From positions 589,001-653,000 of the forward strand of contig NC_090162.1 in assembly GCF_017916325.1 (NCBI RefSeq): a stretch of DNA of 64,000 nt, given 5' to 3'. The position numbers and the translations under genes are program-made. Numbering within the stretch: position 1 is the first letter of the stretch; the number at the start of each line of letters is the position of its first letter. The notes beneath the pieces are model-generated. The model had not been told where the DNA came from. It did no database searches and worked only from the letters and a program-made list of their open reading frames with translations. Positions 50,243 through 60,033 of the stretch are shown in pieces. The DNA is from Leishmania martiniquensis (lineage: Eukaryota > Euglenozoa > Kinetoplastea > Trypanosomatida > Trypanosomatidae).

Positions 50243-52456
50243 ATGCCTCCTGTGGCATCCGGCTACACGTTCGCTGACTTCCTCCAGCGACTGGAGCGCA
50301 GTCCAGTGTCACACATGTCTTCCCTCTATCACGAGCACCGTCTCCTCTTCGTGAATCGGCCCGACATGCTCTCGAGGGCGATTCTTTCGATCTCATGGGA
50401 GAGAGGGCTTTCCATTCTGCAAGCAGCGTACTACACCCAGCCGGTGGCCGCTGAGACATATAGGGTGCTGCTGGCACGAATGCTGCGACACAACCGGCAC
50501 GTCTCGAGGATCGGCGCAGGCCAGCTTGTAAGCTGGCAGGCAGCAATGCAGGTCATGAAGGAGGCGGTGCTAGCACACGGCACCTCGCTGCCGACCCGCG
50601 TATCCGTGTCGACGCTGCGCCTGCTCGCTCCACACCGGCAGTGGCGTACAGCCATTGCTGTGCTTAAACTGAACCAGGCGAATGGCCAGCTGACAAAGCC
50701 CATGCTGCTCGATGCAGCGCACGCGTGTGCCACACGAGCCGCATGGCCGCATGCGCTCCAGCTGCTTTTGCACCTTCATCAGCAAGACCCGCCACTGCTG
50801 TCTGACGCAATTCAGAGTATGCGACCGCCTGGCTCGACGGCCCTGACGGCCGCTGTCAGCGCTCACGCACTGCTTCCGTCCGCACACGATGGCGGAGCAC
50901 CGACACGGGCGCAGCAACACATTTTGAGCGTCCTGAACAGCGTGGTCGGGAGTGTTCCTTACGAGGCAGCGGTGCGAAGTCCGCTCTGCGTATCGTATCT
51001 CACGCACCTGCTGGCGAGCACCACGTTGACATCAGAGCTAAAGGCTCAGCGGGCAACGGCGGCCATGGCGCAGCTGCCGTGGACAGTCGTCTTGTCGCTG
51101 CTGAGCGACCTGAGCGAGCCGGCCTTGCTGGCGGATGCCGAGTGGGCACGCGTCCGCGATACCGTTCTGCTTCCCTCCAGCTCGGACACTGGTGGGCGAG
51201 ACGGTGGCAGCGGCGCATGCACGGAACGACAGCGGCCGCCACCGGCGAGCCGGAAGCTCCTGAGAAGATGCGCCTCTCTGGACGCCACCTCTTCCGACGC
51301 GGCGGGCGCGGAAAAAGGCGATGAGGCCACGGAGGAAGCGGCGCCGCCCTCTCACACTTCACCGACCTCGCCTGCCTCAGCATCGGCGGCAGCCGCAGCT
51401 AGTGTGCGATCCGACAAAGACAACATGGAGCTCGCTGCTGCGGCTCTCTTCTCTCGCATGCCACTCCTACACGCATCCCCCACGACAGCGGCCGCCATGA
51501 TGGCCGTAGTAGTGGAGAAGCTTCCTACGCCGGTGATGGCAGACGCGTTTCTTCAGAGCTGTGCCGCGCATCTGGCGCGGTCTGTGTCGGCTCCTTCCCC
51601 GGCAGTCGATGACTTTGACGCCGCGCTAGAGGGCAGAGGCACCACGGGCTCATTAGCGGCCACACGCCACCCCGTTGTCGTCCACGCGTTGTTGCGCAAC
51701 TGCTCCCGACACGAAAACGGCTGGGCGACGGCAGCGCCGGCACTGCTTGGCCACAGCGCGGCGCAGGCAGCGACCCCGCCAGAGCTGCTGAGCTCACTTG
51801 TTCGACAGCTGCGGCAGGCGAAGCAAGCGGCGCTGGCGGTTCGTCTGCTTCACGAGCACATCATCCCTTCCGGTAGTCTTCTGACGCCCTCGTCATGGGA
51901 GGACATGTTGGAATGTGCGTTGGCATACAATCGCGCCATTCGCCTGCGACGGATTCACGCAAAACGGCCGACCGGTCGTGACGCTAGTGCCGCTGCGAAG
52001 GCGACCCCGACAGTGTCGAGCGTCCACTGGATGTCTGCGCTGAGCTGGGTAAAGAGTCGGCAGGTAACCCTCAGCGAGCACCGAATTTGTAAGACAGGCA
52101 CCGGGCCATCGCAGGGTGCCGTGCCGCGCCATCCGATGGAGGTTGTCGCTCTTGGAGCGCCTCTGTCGCGCAAGATGCTGAGCCTCCTCATCAATATTTG
52201 CGTGTTGGGTGGCAGCCCCCAGGGCGCCCTCCATGCCCTTGGGTATGCTCGATGTGTGAGTAAGACGGAGCTGCCGCATACACCGCAGATACGAGCGCTC
52301 CTGTTCTGCATGCAGTACGATCGCCCCGCTGAAGCAGAATCCATTGTGGAGCAGTGCGCGAAGGGTGAAGGCCACGCTGCCGCAGAGCCGTTGCGGCACC
52401 TGCTGCGGCTTATAAGAGAAGGTAAGTCCCGTGATGACGAGGAAGATGATGAGTGA
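50243..52456 (+). CDS. PPR-like helical repeat protein, probably mitochondrial
   Basis: 737 residues from ATG 50243. The protein is made mainly of paired amphipathic helices of about 35 residues. Clear examples are RQWRTAIAVLKLNQANGQL, AWPHALQLLLHLHQ and the C-terminal SRKMLSLLINICVLGGSPQG then ALHALGYARC. This is the style of pentatricopeptide repeats in trypanosomatid mitochondrial RNA-processing and ribosomal proteins. An Ala/Ser/Glu-rich disordered stretch sits at about 310-395. The acidic C-terminus ends SRDDEEDDE. The N-terminus (MPPVASGYTFADFLQRLE) is only weakly like an import signal. I infer an RNA-binding role in the mitochondrion and cannot name the orthologue. SIDER2-like copy 3 follows about 650 bp after the stop. 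Confidence 0.8.
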   Translation: MPPVASGYTFADFLQRLERSPVSHMSSLYHEHRLLFVNRPDMLSRAILSISWERGLSILQAAYYTQPVAAETYRVLLARMLRHNRHVSRIGAGQLVSWQAAMQVMKEAVLAHGTSLPTRVSVSTLRLLAPHRQWRTAIAVLKLNQANGQLTKPMLLDAAHACATRAAWPHALQLLLHLHQQDPPLLSDAIQSMRPPGSTALTAAVSAHALLPSAHDGGAPTRAQQHILSVLNSVVGSVPYEAAVRSPLCVSYLTHLLASTTLTSELKAQRATAAMAQLPWTVVLSLLSDLSEPALLADAEWARVRDTVLLPSSSDTGGRDGGSGACTERQRPPPASRKLLRRCASLDATSSDAAGAEKGDEATEEAAPPSHTSPTSPASASAAAAASVRSDKDNMELAAAALFSRMPLLHASPTTAAAMMAVVVEKLPTPVMADAFLQSCAAHLARSVSAPSPAVDDFDAALEGRGTTGSLAATRHPVVVHALLRNCSRHENGWATAAPALLGHSAAQAATPPELLSSLVRQLRQAKQAALAVRLLHEHIIPSGSLLTPSSWEDMLECALAYNRAIRLRRIHAKRPTGRDASAAAKATPTVSSVHWMSALSWVKSRQVTLSEHRICKTGTGPSQGAVPRHPMEVVALGAPLSRKMLSLLINICVLGGSPQGALHALGYARCVSKTELPHTPQIRALLFCMQYDRPAEAESIVEQCAKGEGHAAAEPLRHLLRLIREGKSRDDEEDDE

Positions 52457-53099
52457 GACGCGCTTGTGCGGCGGCGCGCGTGTCGAAGAGCATGATGCGG
52501 TGCCGCTTGTCTATTGCAAGCGCTTTCGCTCGGCCATGTATGACGATGCCTCTTCTCTTGAGAGGAGGTGAAGGGGTGGGGAGGGGGCTGTGTGGTGCCC
52601 TTTACGACGGTGTTTCTTCTTTTTTTTCGGCTGATCACAGAGTGGCGCCTCTTCTCCCTTTCCGAACTTTAGCTCGTCTCAGTTTCTTGTCATGTTCTCC
52701 CTCCTCCCCCTCTTTCTGTTCCACCAGCGTCGCCACACCGCCGTGTGAGAACCGTCTGTTCAAATACCAGCGAAAGGATGCACTGACCGCGGGGCCGGCA
52801 TGACCGCCGCCCCATTCACTCCCCCCTCTTATACATAGGCACCTCCCTTTTTTTCCTCTCTTGGAATGAGAAGAAGTAAGGGCACGCTCTCAGGAGACAT
52901 GCGAGACGCTCCACCGTGCGCTAGAGGTATGAGGGGGAGTCGAGGGCCGCGCCACTTTCCTGTGCGCATCACTTGCGCTCTTTTCGCATGTCTCTTGCTT
53001 TATGCGCAGCGCAGAGACATCCGCACGGCAGGGGTGCGTGGACTCGCCTCAGCGCGTGGCACCGCAGCAGTTCAGCTTCCCAACGCTGTGCGGGGGGGG
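52457..53099. other. Intergenic region upstream of SIDER2-like copy 3
   Basis: No supported gene. T-run at 52617-52627, C/T-rich stretch at 52700-52720. Ends in an 11-nt G-run that joins copy 3. Confidence 0.6.
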
Positions 53100-53661
53100 G
53101 GGTAAGCCGAGCAGCCGCCATTGCTGCCTAATCCCGAACCGCCCCTGGTGGGGCCGCTGTGTGAAGCGCCGACGGCGGAGGGGTGGGGAGGGGCGAGCGA
53201 TGCGCCGCTGCTGATGGCGGCGATGGGGTCCTGAATGGCGTCACGTCGGAGAGACCGGCGGCGGTGGTGACTGCCGTACTGCCCACATGACGGGCAAACG
53301 TACCGACCTGACTCGAAGACATCTCGCACGGCCCCCATTGCGCTACCTGTATGAGGAGCCGAAGCCCCTCCCCCGCCCCCTGAGAGGGAGGCTGCGCGAG
53401 GTGGGGCTGGGCATAGAAAGGGACGCTGCGTGGCGACCTGCGAAGTGGAGCGCTGGCGGAGCCTGTGGGAAGGGCCGTGCTCAGATGGGTGAGCCGGCGC
53501 ATTGCTGTGGCCCCTCGCTCTACCGCGGCTGCTGTGCACAGGTCAACGAGCCTGCGTGACGGGTGCGGCGGGTCGGCAGGAGGGGGGAAGGGTCCGAGTG
53601 GAGTCCGTTCCGAGCGTTTCACATGGGAGGGAGTGGAGGTGGTAACGGAGACGATGAAAAA
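53100..53661 (+). mobile_element. SIDER2-like short degenerate retroposon, copy 3 (5' truncated)
   Basis: Matches copy 1 from GGTAAGCCGAGC to the A-run after GACGATG. The first 35 or so bp of copy 1 are missing and an 11-G run stands at the junction. I see about six single-base differences from copies 1 and 2, for example GCTGTGTG for GCTGTATG, GAAGACATC for GAAGGCATC and GAGAGGGAGG for GAGAGGGGGG. Orientation is the same as copies 1 and 2. It lies about 0.65 kb after the PPR-like gene and 0.8 kb before MIC10, so it may be in the 3' UTR of the former. Confidence 0.75.
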
Positions 53662-54434
53662 GGTAGCGATTTTCATCGCACGGGAAGCGGCGTATGTCTC
53701 TTCTTCCGGGGCGATTTGCGCATTCGGCAGCGGATTGACGTCGGCAAGCTGTTCTCCTCTGAGCCGCTCATCGGCGTCCCCCCCCTCGTCTTTCACTTCG
53801 TCCCGTGAGACATTGCACTTCCTTTCGCTTGTGACGGCTCTCGGAGCTCTGATGAATCGCTCTGCTCTCACTGGTGGTGTGGGTCATGACTGCTCGCCAG
53901 GAGACTCCTCCGTTGCCGTATTTTTGCGATTGCCCTTCCACATTCTCCTCCGCTGCCCCCCTCCTCCGTCACCTTCTTCCGCAGCTCAACAGAAAGCGGA
54001 GGCCGCGCGCGTAGGTGGAGCTGCTTCTTCCATGACCACACTGCCTCGAACAAGCGCTCATCTCCATATTGTCTTCCGTATACTTTCTCCGGCGTTCTAG
54101 CGACGTGGCAGCCGATTGTTGTCGGCTTCATCACAGGCCCTTCCTTCTCCCCTTCCCCCTCCAAACACGGCCACACACAAATACACACAGACACACGCAC
54201 ACGAGTAGCTCTCGTGCTTCGCACTGGCATTTTTTTTTCACTTCGCCTCTCCGTTCCGTGTCGGCTCGATCTCGTACTGCGCCTGTGATCGGCTTTTTCG
54301 ACGGAGCAGCGCCCCCTTTATTGTGGTGCCTCACCGTGGCAGCGCCGTTCCCACAGACATCGCTTTGGGTTTCGCATCTGCAGATTGTTTGGCGATCGGA
54401 GCGCAGAAAGCCGCATACCGCAAAACGAAAAAAG
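53662..54434. other. Intergenic region before MIC10
   Basis: No supported gene. C/T-rich stretch at 54140-54170, CA repeats at 54172-54200. The long frame through 54069 is non-coding upstream of ATG 54435. Confidence 0.6.
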
Positions 54435-54761
54435 ATGTCTGCCACACCGAAGCAGGCCTCCACCGCCACCACTTCTATCTCATCGGATGAGAAGTGGGAC
54501 CACTCGCTTGAAACGCTGATCCGCAAGTCCACGATCGGGTTAGCCATCGGCATTCTTCCGGGCCTGTTGCTGGCCCGCTCACCAGCGGCACGGAGTGCCA
54601 TTGTGGCCCTATGCACCGGTATCGGTAGCGGTATCGCCTATGGCGAGGCGCGCTACCTCTTCGATCACGATATCATGTTCGACAAGCGTCACTTGATTCA
54701 GGTGCAGATAGCCAGCGGCAGTGGCGGCCAAGCACGCGGGGCTCAGAAGTCGGTCGACTGA
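54435..54761 (+). CDS. MIC10: MICOS subunit Mic10
   Basis: 108 residues from ATG 54435. Mic10 is the small hairpin protein of the mitochondrial inner membrane that oligomerises and bends the membrane at crista junctions. KWDHSLETLIRKS at 20-32 matches the family N-terminal signature. Two short hydrophobic segments follow at about 33-47 and 52-70, joined by a positively charged loop (ARSPAAR), which gives the U-shaped topology. The second segment carries the glycine motif with Gly62, Gly64, Gly66 and Gly70, needed for oligomer formation in yeast and human. The C-terminal 38 residues are soluble. Trypanosomatids are reported to have two Mic10 paralogues. Which one this is cannot be said here. 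The extended frame from 54069 has no merit. Confidence 0.9.
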   Translation: MSATPKQASTATTSISSDEKWDHSLETLIRKSTIGLAIGILPGLLLARSPAARSAIVALCTGIGSGIAYGEARYLFDHDIMFDKRHLIQVQIASGSGGQARGAQKSVD

Positions 54762-55972
54762 AGCGAAAGAAGGCTGCGGAAGGTGGTGTGAAAGAGGGGT
54801 AGAGCGAGGCTGTTAGCGGCCCACAACAAGTGCGGGGGCTGCGGCAGTTTGTGACGGGAGAATGAGGGGTCCCAAGTGGGCCTCGTCCCTCGAAGCCCTG
54901 CTATGCTTCCTGACCTGCACCACATGCACGTTGTCGCGTCACAGAGCTCTCGGTTAATGCCCTTCCCCCCCTCTTAACGTCATGTGGTTGTCCGTACGTG
55001 CCTACTTACGCGCCTGTGCGCATGCCTCTGTTTGATGCTTGTCGTGTTCTCATTAGAAGGGGTGTCGATGTGGTCGTGCGCTGCGGGGCTGTTTACGTGC
55101 TCACCTCGCTGTCTGTACAACCATTTTCTTTGTCAAGGAGGAGAAGACGGAGGGAAGGCCGTGGTGGTGGGTGGATCTGCAATGCATCGAGCTCGCCTGT
55201 CCACGCTTTCGGTGGGAGAGGGCGTCAATACTTTCTTGGGGCCGTTTTCGGGCTGTTGTTTTTGGGCTGCTTTCGTGCAATTCGGCGGCCCCCGCCGGCA
55301 CGCAGACGCGCATCTTCACAGCGGATGTGCGTGTGCCGGGACCGGGCCCACCACAACGGTCCTCACCGCGAGAATCCCCCCGCCTCAGTCCACCCTCTCT
55401 CTCTCTCACACACCTTCTCCGGAAACAAGCGAAGACGAAAGAGCACTTCAACAGTATCGCTGGTACACGAAGCCCTCCTTAGGAGGCGCAAGCTTCGCTA
55501 CGAGGATCCTCTCCTGCGACCACAACGCAGCCTCCGCCTTTGATTTCGTCAAGTGTGAGGTGGCGGCTGACGGGCTGTTCGAAGGCGTGTGCGTGTGTGG
55601 GGGCCGGATGGCCTCCTCTCATGGCAGTCAGAGGAGGTCGAGTGGGCAAAGCACTTCGTCATTTCCCGCATTCTTTTTTTTCCCATCTCTGGACTGAGAA
55701 GGCGCGGTACCGGGGGGGAGGAGGAGGAGAGGGGGCCGCTGCCTCGCTCCTGGGGCAAACGAGACCGATCCGTTTCGTCTAACCTCTCTTCACTCAGTAC
55801 GGCATTCCCATCCCTTGCTCGACCTTTTTTCTCTGACGAGGGCTCCTCTCCCCCTCATTGTGCATGCGTGTGTGTACGTGCCTGTGCTCCCTCCCTCCAT
55901 TTCGGTGTCGGTAGACAATCTACTTGCACGACGTCCAAGAGCCACGGGCGCCCTTGCATACAGGTACAGCGC
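54762..55972. other. Intergenic region downstream of MIC10
   Basis: No supported gene. A 237-codon frame opening at GTG 54984 has one protein-like stretch (55430-55600, including RWYTKPSLGGASFATRIL) but no start and no domain. It could be a fragment of a decayed gene. Confidence 0.5.
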
Positions 55973-56032
55973 TGACTGCGCGTAAGCGCTCTGCATATCA
56001 CAGAGGCAGCAGGTTCAAATCCACAGCAGTCC
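55973..56032 (+). pseudogene. tRNA-like relic
   Basis: GACTGC (55974-55979) can pair with GCAGTC (56025-56030). The 5-bp stem CTCTG/CAGAG (55990-56006) encloses the 7-nt loop CATATCA. A perfect B-box consensus, GGTTCAAATCC, is at 56012-56022. The whole is only 60 nt, with no proper D-arm. The T-stem pairs at two of five positions, and the loop lacks U33. It looks like a decayed or partial tRNA gene, not a working one. Confidence 0.35.
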
Positions 56033-56290
56033 AGGAAGCGGTAAAGGCACTTTTCCACTATGTGGACCACAGTTTCATTGTGCGATATCCTCTTTAGAGC
56101 CATATGAGTCACGTGGCCGTCCGTGGCAGCAGCACTGCGGCAACCCTGGCGGCTCGCCTCACCGTAGGCATGTTCACTGTCCTCACTGGTGCCCCAGACT
56201 CCGAACTCGTCAGCGGCCTCACGACCTCGATCATGGTTCCCGTGCAGGCTGAGCGAATACCCTGTATTGAAGCCCTACACCCGCTACCCC
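56033..56290. other. Short spacer after the tRNA-like relic
   Basis: No supported gene. A 70-codon ATG frame (56104-56316) is compositionally protein-like but has no recognised feature. Confidence 0.45.
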
Positions 56291-56660
56291 ATGGCGGCCG
56301 CAACGGACGCGTTTGACGTCGAGCCTCTGCAACAGCATACGGCGTCGTGCTCTTCTGGCGACGCCATCGTGCCCATTTCGGAGGAGCGGGCGGAGCATGA
56401 GCGGAGGATGGACTAACTGGCCCTCTTACTTCTGCCGCAGCTTTCGAGATGCCACCGACTTCGTAGCGCGCGGCATCGCCTTTGTCGAACCCGAAGGCGC
56501 CACCGGAGGCATTTCAGCCGGTGTATGGCGCCTTGCCATCTGCGACGAGGGTATCAAAAATGGAAGTGGACACGGCGGAGCCACATCGGCGTCGTGGCTT
56601 GGCGCTGGTGTCCCCTGCTCGACTTATCTCGGAATGCCTGACGCGGCGGCCTCTCTCTGA
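56291..56660 (+). pseudogene. Possible decayed gene with frameshift
   Basis: ATG 56291 in a good context opens a 41-codon frame (MAAATDAFDVEPLQQHTASC and on) ending at a TAA at 56414-56416. Protein-like sequence then continues in another frame (WPSYFCRSFRDATDFVARGI, then FVEPEGATGGISAGVWRL) up to a TGA at 56658-56660. G/C-ending codons in both parts are coding-like. No family recognised. It could equally be chance in GC-rich DNA. Confidence 0.3.
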
Positions 56661-57412
56661 ACTGCGACGCGCACCTGACAGAGAAGCCCGGCTACACGCG
56701 AGGCGCACCTCACGGGGCGCATATCGACGAGCTCCGTCTGTGATGATAAGCTCTCCGAATACTGCATTATTTTTTTCTTATGTGGGCTGCGTCGCGCTCC
56801 TGCGTTGCTCATCGATTGCTCACGATTCTCGCCATACTCTTTATGCGCACAAAGAAGTGGAGTAGAGGCTACCTATGGGACACGCAGCGCCGTGGCCGCC
56901 GCCCTAGCACAGTACCGCCGGACTTTCCATATTTCTTCTCTTCCCCCCTCCCCGTCCTTCCCGCATCTTTTCTGCTCTCTCGGTGGAAGTCGGTGCCCCG
57001 GCGCGCGTATGGGGAATGGGGGTGCGCCGGTGCGGGAGCGCACTGCCGCCCTCACTGACGCACAAACGCAGAGTCGTCTTCACAGCGGCAGCGGTGGGTT
57101 CGTCAAGGCGCCTCGCGAAAACCAAAAGTACCGCTTCGAATACGCCGGGGCGGCGCAGGCGGTGGGAGGGAGGAAGGGGAGAAGCTCTCTGAAGGATGTC
57201 CCACCGCCATCACTTTCTCTCACTCTCTCTTCTTCTGCCCCCCGCTCACTCACGGCACTCTGACCTTTCCTTTTTGCTTTGCTCTTCTCCCCGACCCGCC
57301 ATAGGAACTCTGAGGGCCCGTCGGCGCGCACGTCACGCCTCTTCTACACTCCTACTCCCCTTCTCTTTCACGCGCCTACGCGCATCTCGCTCTTGTCTTC
57401 GTTATCCGCCGC
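56661..57412. other. Intergenic region before RPB11
   Basis: No supported gene. C/T-rich tracts at 56930-56975 and 57205-57260. Confidence 0.6.
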
Positions 57413-57414
57413 AG
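57413..57414 (+). promoter_or_regulatory. Predicted spliced-leader acceptor AG for RPB11
   Basis: Follows a C/T-rich stretch from about 57330 to 57410 and lies 20 nt before ATG 57435. Confidence 0.5.
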
Positions 57415-57434
57415 TATTCGCACAGGTAGCAGCA

Positions 57435-57839
57435 ATGGCGGTCCCTCATGGCATGCTAATCTCCCGCAACGACATCACACCAGACAGTCTGGTGGATTTG
57501 CCGGGGGATCGCAAGATTGTGGAGCAGATTTCAAACACAATGGCCAACTCCTCCCTGTTCAAGATGGAGAAGGAGGACCACACGCTGGCGAATCTGCTGC
57601 GCATGAAGCTGCACGAGTCGCCGTTCGTGCAGATTGCTGGCTACCGCGTACCGCACCCAACAAAGCACAACGTGGAACTGCGCGTGCAGACAGCGTCGAA
57701 TGGGACGGACACACCCATCCCTGCCCCGAAAAAGGCACTGCAAGACGCGATCGACGGCTGCTTGAAGGATTTAGAGGTTTTCGAGGAGCAGCTGCGGCGT
57801 GAAGCTCAGCTGAAGGGTCTTGAGGCGTCCCCTTCATGA
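57435..57839 (+). CDS. RPB11: RNA polymerase II subunit RPB11
   Basis: 134 residues from ATG 57435, close to the usual 115-120 of RPB11. RPB11 forms the alpha-like heterodimer with RPB3 that starts assembly of RNA polymerase II. The signature MEKEDHTLANLLR (44-56) and AGYRVPHPTKHNVELRVQT (68-86) distinguish it from the Pol I/III paralogue RPAC19, which has GYT-x-x-HP. A C-terminal amphipathic helix (99-125) matches the dimer-stabilising helix. A short extra N-terminal tail (1-20) and a Ser-Pro-Ser end are lineage-specific. The upstream part of the frame (57279 on) precedes the predicted acceptor. Confidence 0.95.
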   Translation: MAVPHGMLISRNDITPDSLVDLPGDRKIVEQISNTMANSSLFKMEKEDHTLANLLRMKLHESPFVQIAGYRVPHPTKHNVELRVQTASNGTDTPIPAPKKALQDAIDGCLKDLEVFEEQLRREAQLKGLEASPS

Positions 57840-58734
57840 GCGGATGCGGATAAAAGAGAAGGTCCATGCCACTGAGGGGGGGCGAACGGCTGCGAGGTGT
57901 GGATGCATGCGCATCTTTTGTCGATATGTGCTTGGACCCTCGACATGAGGAGCGCTAGGCAGCGTTTCTTCCTAGGTGGATTGCGTGCGTGGGATGATGG
58001 GTGGCAGACGTGCCTTTAGGAAGCCGGGTAAGACAGCTTTGCTGCGAATGCTCTCTGCAATGCCGTTGGGTCTTTGCTGGGCCACCGTGCGCGCGCGCAC
58101 CCTTTTTTTTTTTTGGTTACGCGTGCGCGCCTGTTGCTGTCTCTACACGGGTGTTTTCTCCGTTGTCGTTGTCTCTGTGTTTTTCGCCTTTACTCTCGCT
58201 CGGCGCGCAGACCTGTTCCGCCGGCGTCAGGGCGAGAGGTGGAGCGGCTCGTTGAGCAGGCGGCCACCGCTGTCACCCGCGCGCACTCGGCCGACCATCC
58301 CTTCGAATAAAGAAGAAGCAAATGTACTCTGCAGAAAACAAAATGTACTCTTAGTCTTTCACAGTCGCCCTTCTCTCTCTTTCTCCAAGCACAAGAGGGG
58401 GAGGGAGGGGCAAGGAAAGAGCTTCGCACACCTGGCGAGTTGTGCGAGGCGCAGGGCTCTATCTCCTGCCCGGTGCCTCATCCGAATTCACTACGCTTCC
58501 TCCTCATGCGCCCTCTCTCGATCTAGTGTTCACCTCCGTGGCTGCTGCAACGTCACGCGGTGCTCGCTCCCCCACCTTCCTCCTTCTCATTTCATCAGCC
58601 TTTCTCTCTTCAACTCCTTTGGTTCTCGCCTGGCGTTCGTTCTCGCTCGCTTCAATTAGCCGCGGTGTACTGTGGCGGCGGGTGACGTTCTCGTCGAGCG
58701 GGCTCGGCCAGCGCGGCGTGGAAGGGGCGAGGAG
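57840..58734. other. Intergenic region downstream of RPB11
   Basis: No supported gene. T-run at 58104-58115, C/T-rich tract at 58555-58655 ending in a possible acceptor AG at 58658-58659. Confidence 0.55.
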
Positions 58735-58947
58735 ATGGCGGTAGAAGGGGCAGGCCAAAACCGTCCGCGACTCATCGCTGCCTTCACACACGCACACACA
58801 TACATGCATATATACATATATATATATGTATATATGGTGTGTGTGTGTGCCCTCACCATCATCGTCGCGATTCTCTTCCTCATCTACACTCGTCGACAGC
58901 AGGACGAAAGCAGAGGGGGGAACAGTGCCGCGCAGGTCTCGTCCTGA
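58735..58947 (+). CDS. Possible small single-pass membrane protein (70 aa)
   Basis: 70 codons from ATG 58735, the first ATG after the C/T-rich tract and AG at 58658-58659. The reading frame runs through the CA/TA/TG palindrome (58787-58850), which encodes His/Thr/Ile/Tyr, and continues into a convincing membrane segment at about 32-51 (VCVCALTIIVAILFLIYT). This is flanked on the C side by Arg53-Arg54 and a polar tail ending AAQVSS. A start at ATG 58834 would give a 37-residue protein that is nearly all membrane segment. No family recognised. The microsatellite makes chance coding possible, so this is only a candidate. Confidence 0.3.
   Translation: MAVEGAGQNRPRLIAAFTHAHTYMHIYIYIYVYMVCVCALTIIVAILFLIYTRRQQDESRGGNSAAQVSS
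58787..58850. repeat. Palindromic CA-TA-TG microsatellite
   Basis: CA repeats, then CATATATACATATA (58807-58820), which is the reverse complement of TATATGTATATATG (58823-58836), then TG repeats. It is a second case of the CA-TA-TG layout seen at 11077-11118, with an imperfect outer stem. Confidence 0.7.
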
Positions 58948-60033
58948 TAGTCGCCCCTGCATCCTTGCTGCTTGTTGGTGAGCCGATCAGCAGCCGCAGC
59001 GGTGCCCTTTCAGCTACTCCCTTCTCTTTTTTTTGTTGTTCATTGGGCGCGGATCTCCTCTGGGCGGCTGCATCCGTGCCGCCTCTCCGCCCTCACTGCC
59101 TCACCGTCCGCCAGCCCGACGCCCTCACTCACTCGCTCTATCTTCACGTGTTACACAGCCAATCACTCTGTGTCTTTGGGAGCTCTCCAGAAGGAAAAGG
59201 ACTGTATCGCTGAGTGGCAGCCGCGGCGCCCCTTTACCTCCCTCTCCCAGCGGAGCGCTGGTGCGTAGATCGTCGAGAGCGCCAGAGCCCTCCAGAGAAG
59301 GGGAGGGGCAGATGCTCCTTTGCATTAGCGACGCGCGAGCCTCGCCTATAGACGGCCGGTACTTGAGCGCCCGCTTACCCCATGCTTTGGGCAGTTGCCT
59401 CTTCCTCTGCGCACCTCGTGGCTCCTCGTTGCTGCTGCTTTGCCTTGCGTTGGCGCTGCCTTCGCTTGCCGCTCCGTTGCCGCCGGCCACCTCCGTCGGC
59501 CCCTGCTCCCCATCCCCCTTTTTTTCTCCTTTTTACCCGCTACCTTTGCCCTGCAGCTCGAGGGAACTCCTCAACGGAGGCGACGTGTCCATACGTGGGG
59601 GGGGGTCGCTCAGTGAGGAATAAACGTGTGCTGAAGCCTAGAGAGCGCAACGGTAATAGCGTCATGGTGCGAGAGTAGACCACCGGTGCACTAGGGGCAA
59701 GAAGCCCTTCGGCCACAGCGATCTCAACGCCTCCGCCTGCGTCATTGGTGAAGCCCTCGCGCATAGCGTGGCTACTCCCCCTGCCCCCCCTGCTGCGGCC
59801 GGCCAGCGCTCAGCCGCAGCCACCGCAGAGGCTCACCGAGAGGGCAGTATCCCTGCCCAGAAAAGGGTTGGGAGGCCATCGGTATGGAGTAGCTCTACGC
59901 GACATCACTTGGCTTGCGATGTGAGTGTTGGCCCTCCCTCCTTCCTCTTCCTCTAGCATACTTCTAGACGTGCTTTCGCAGCAGCGTGCTCTGTGCGAGC
60001 TGCCCACGGTGACGCGATCCTGCCGTCTTGCAT
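58948..60033. other. Intergenic region
   Basis: No supported gene. C/T-rich tracts at 59500-59550. A clean acceptor-like site, CCTCCCTCCTTCCTCTTCCTCT then AG (59955-59956), stands 78 nt before ATG 60034. Confidence 0.55.

Noticed and set aside
55973..56032. Functional tRNA gene
   Set aside because: No D-arm, T-stem mispaired, U33 missing, total length about 60 nt.
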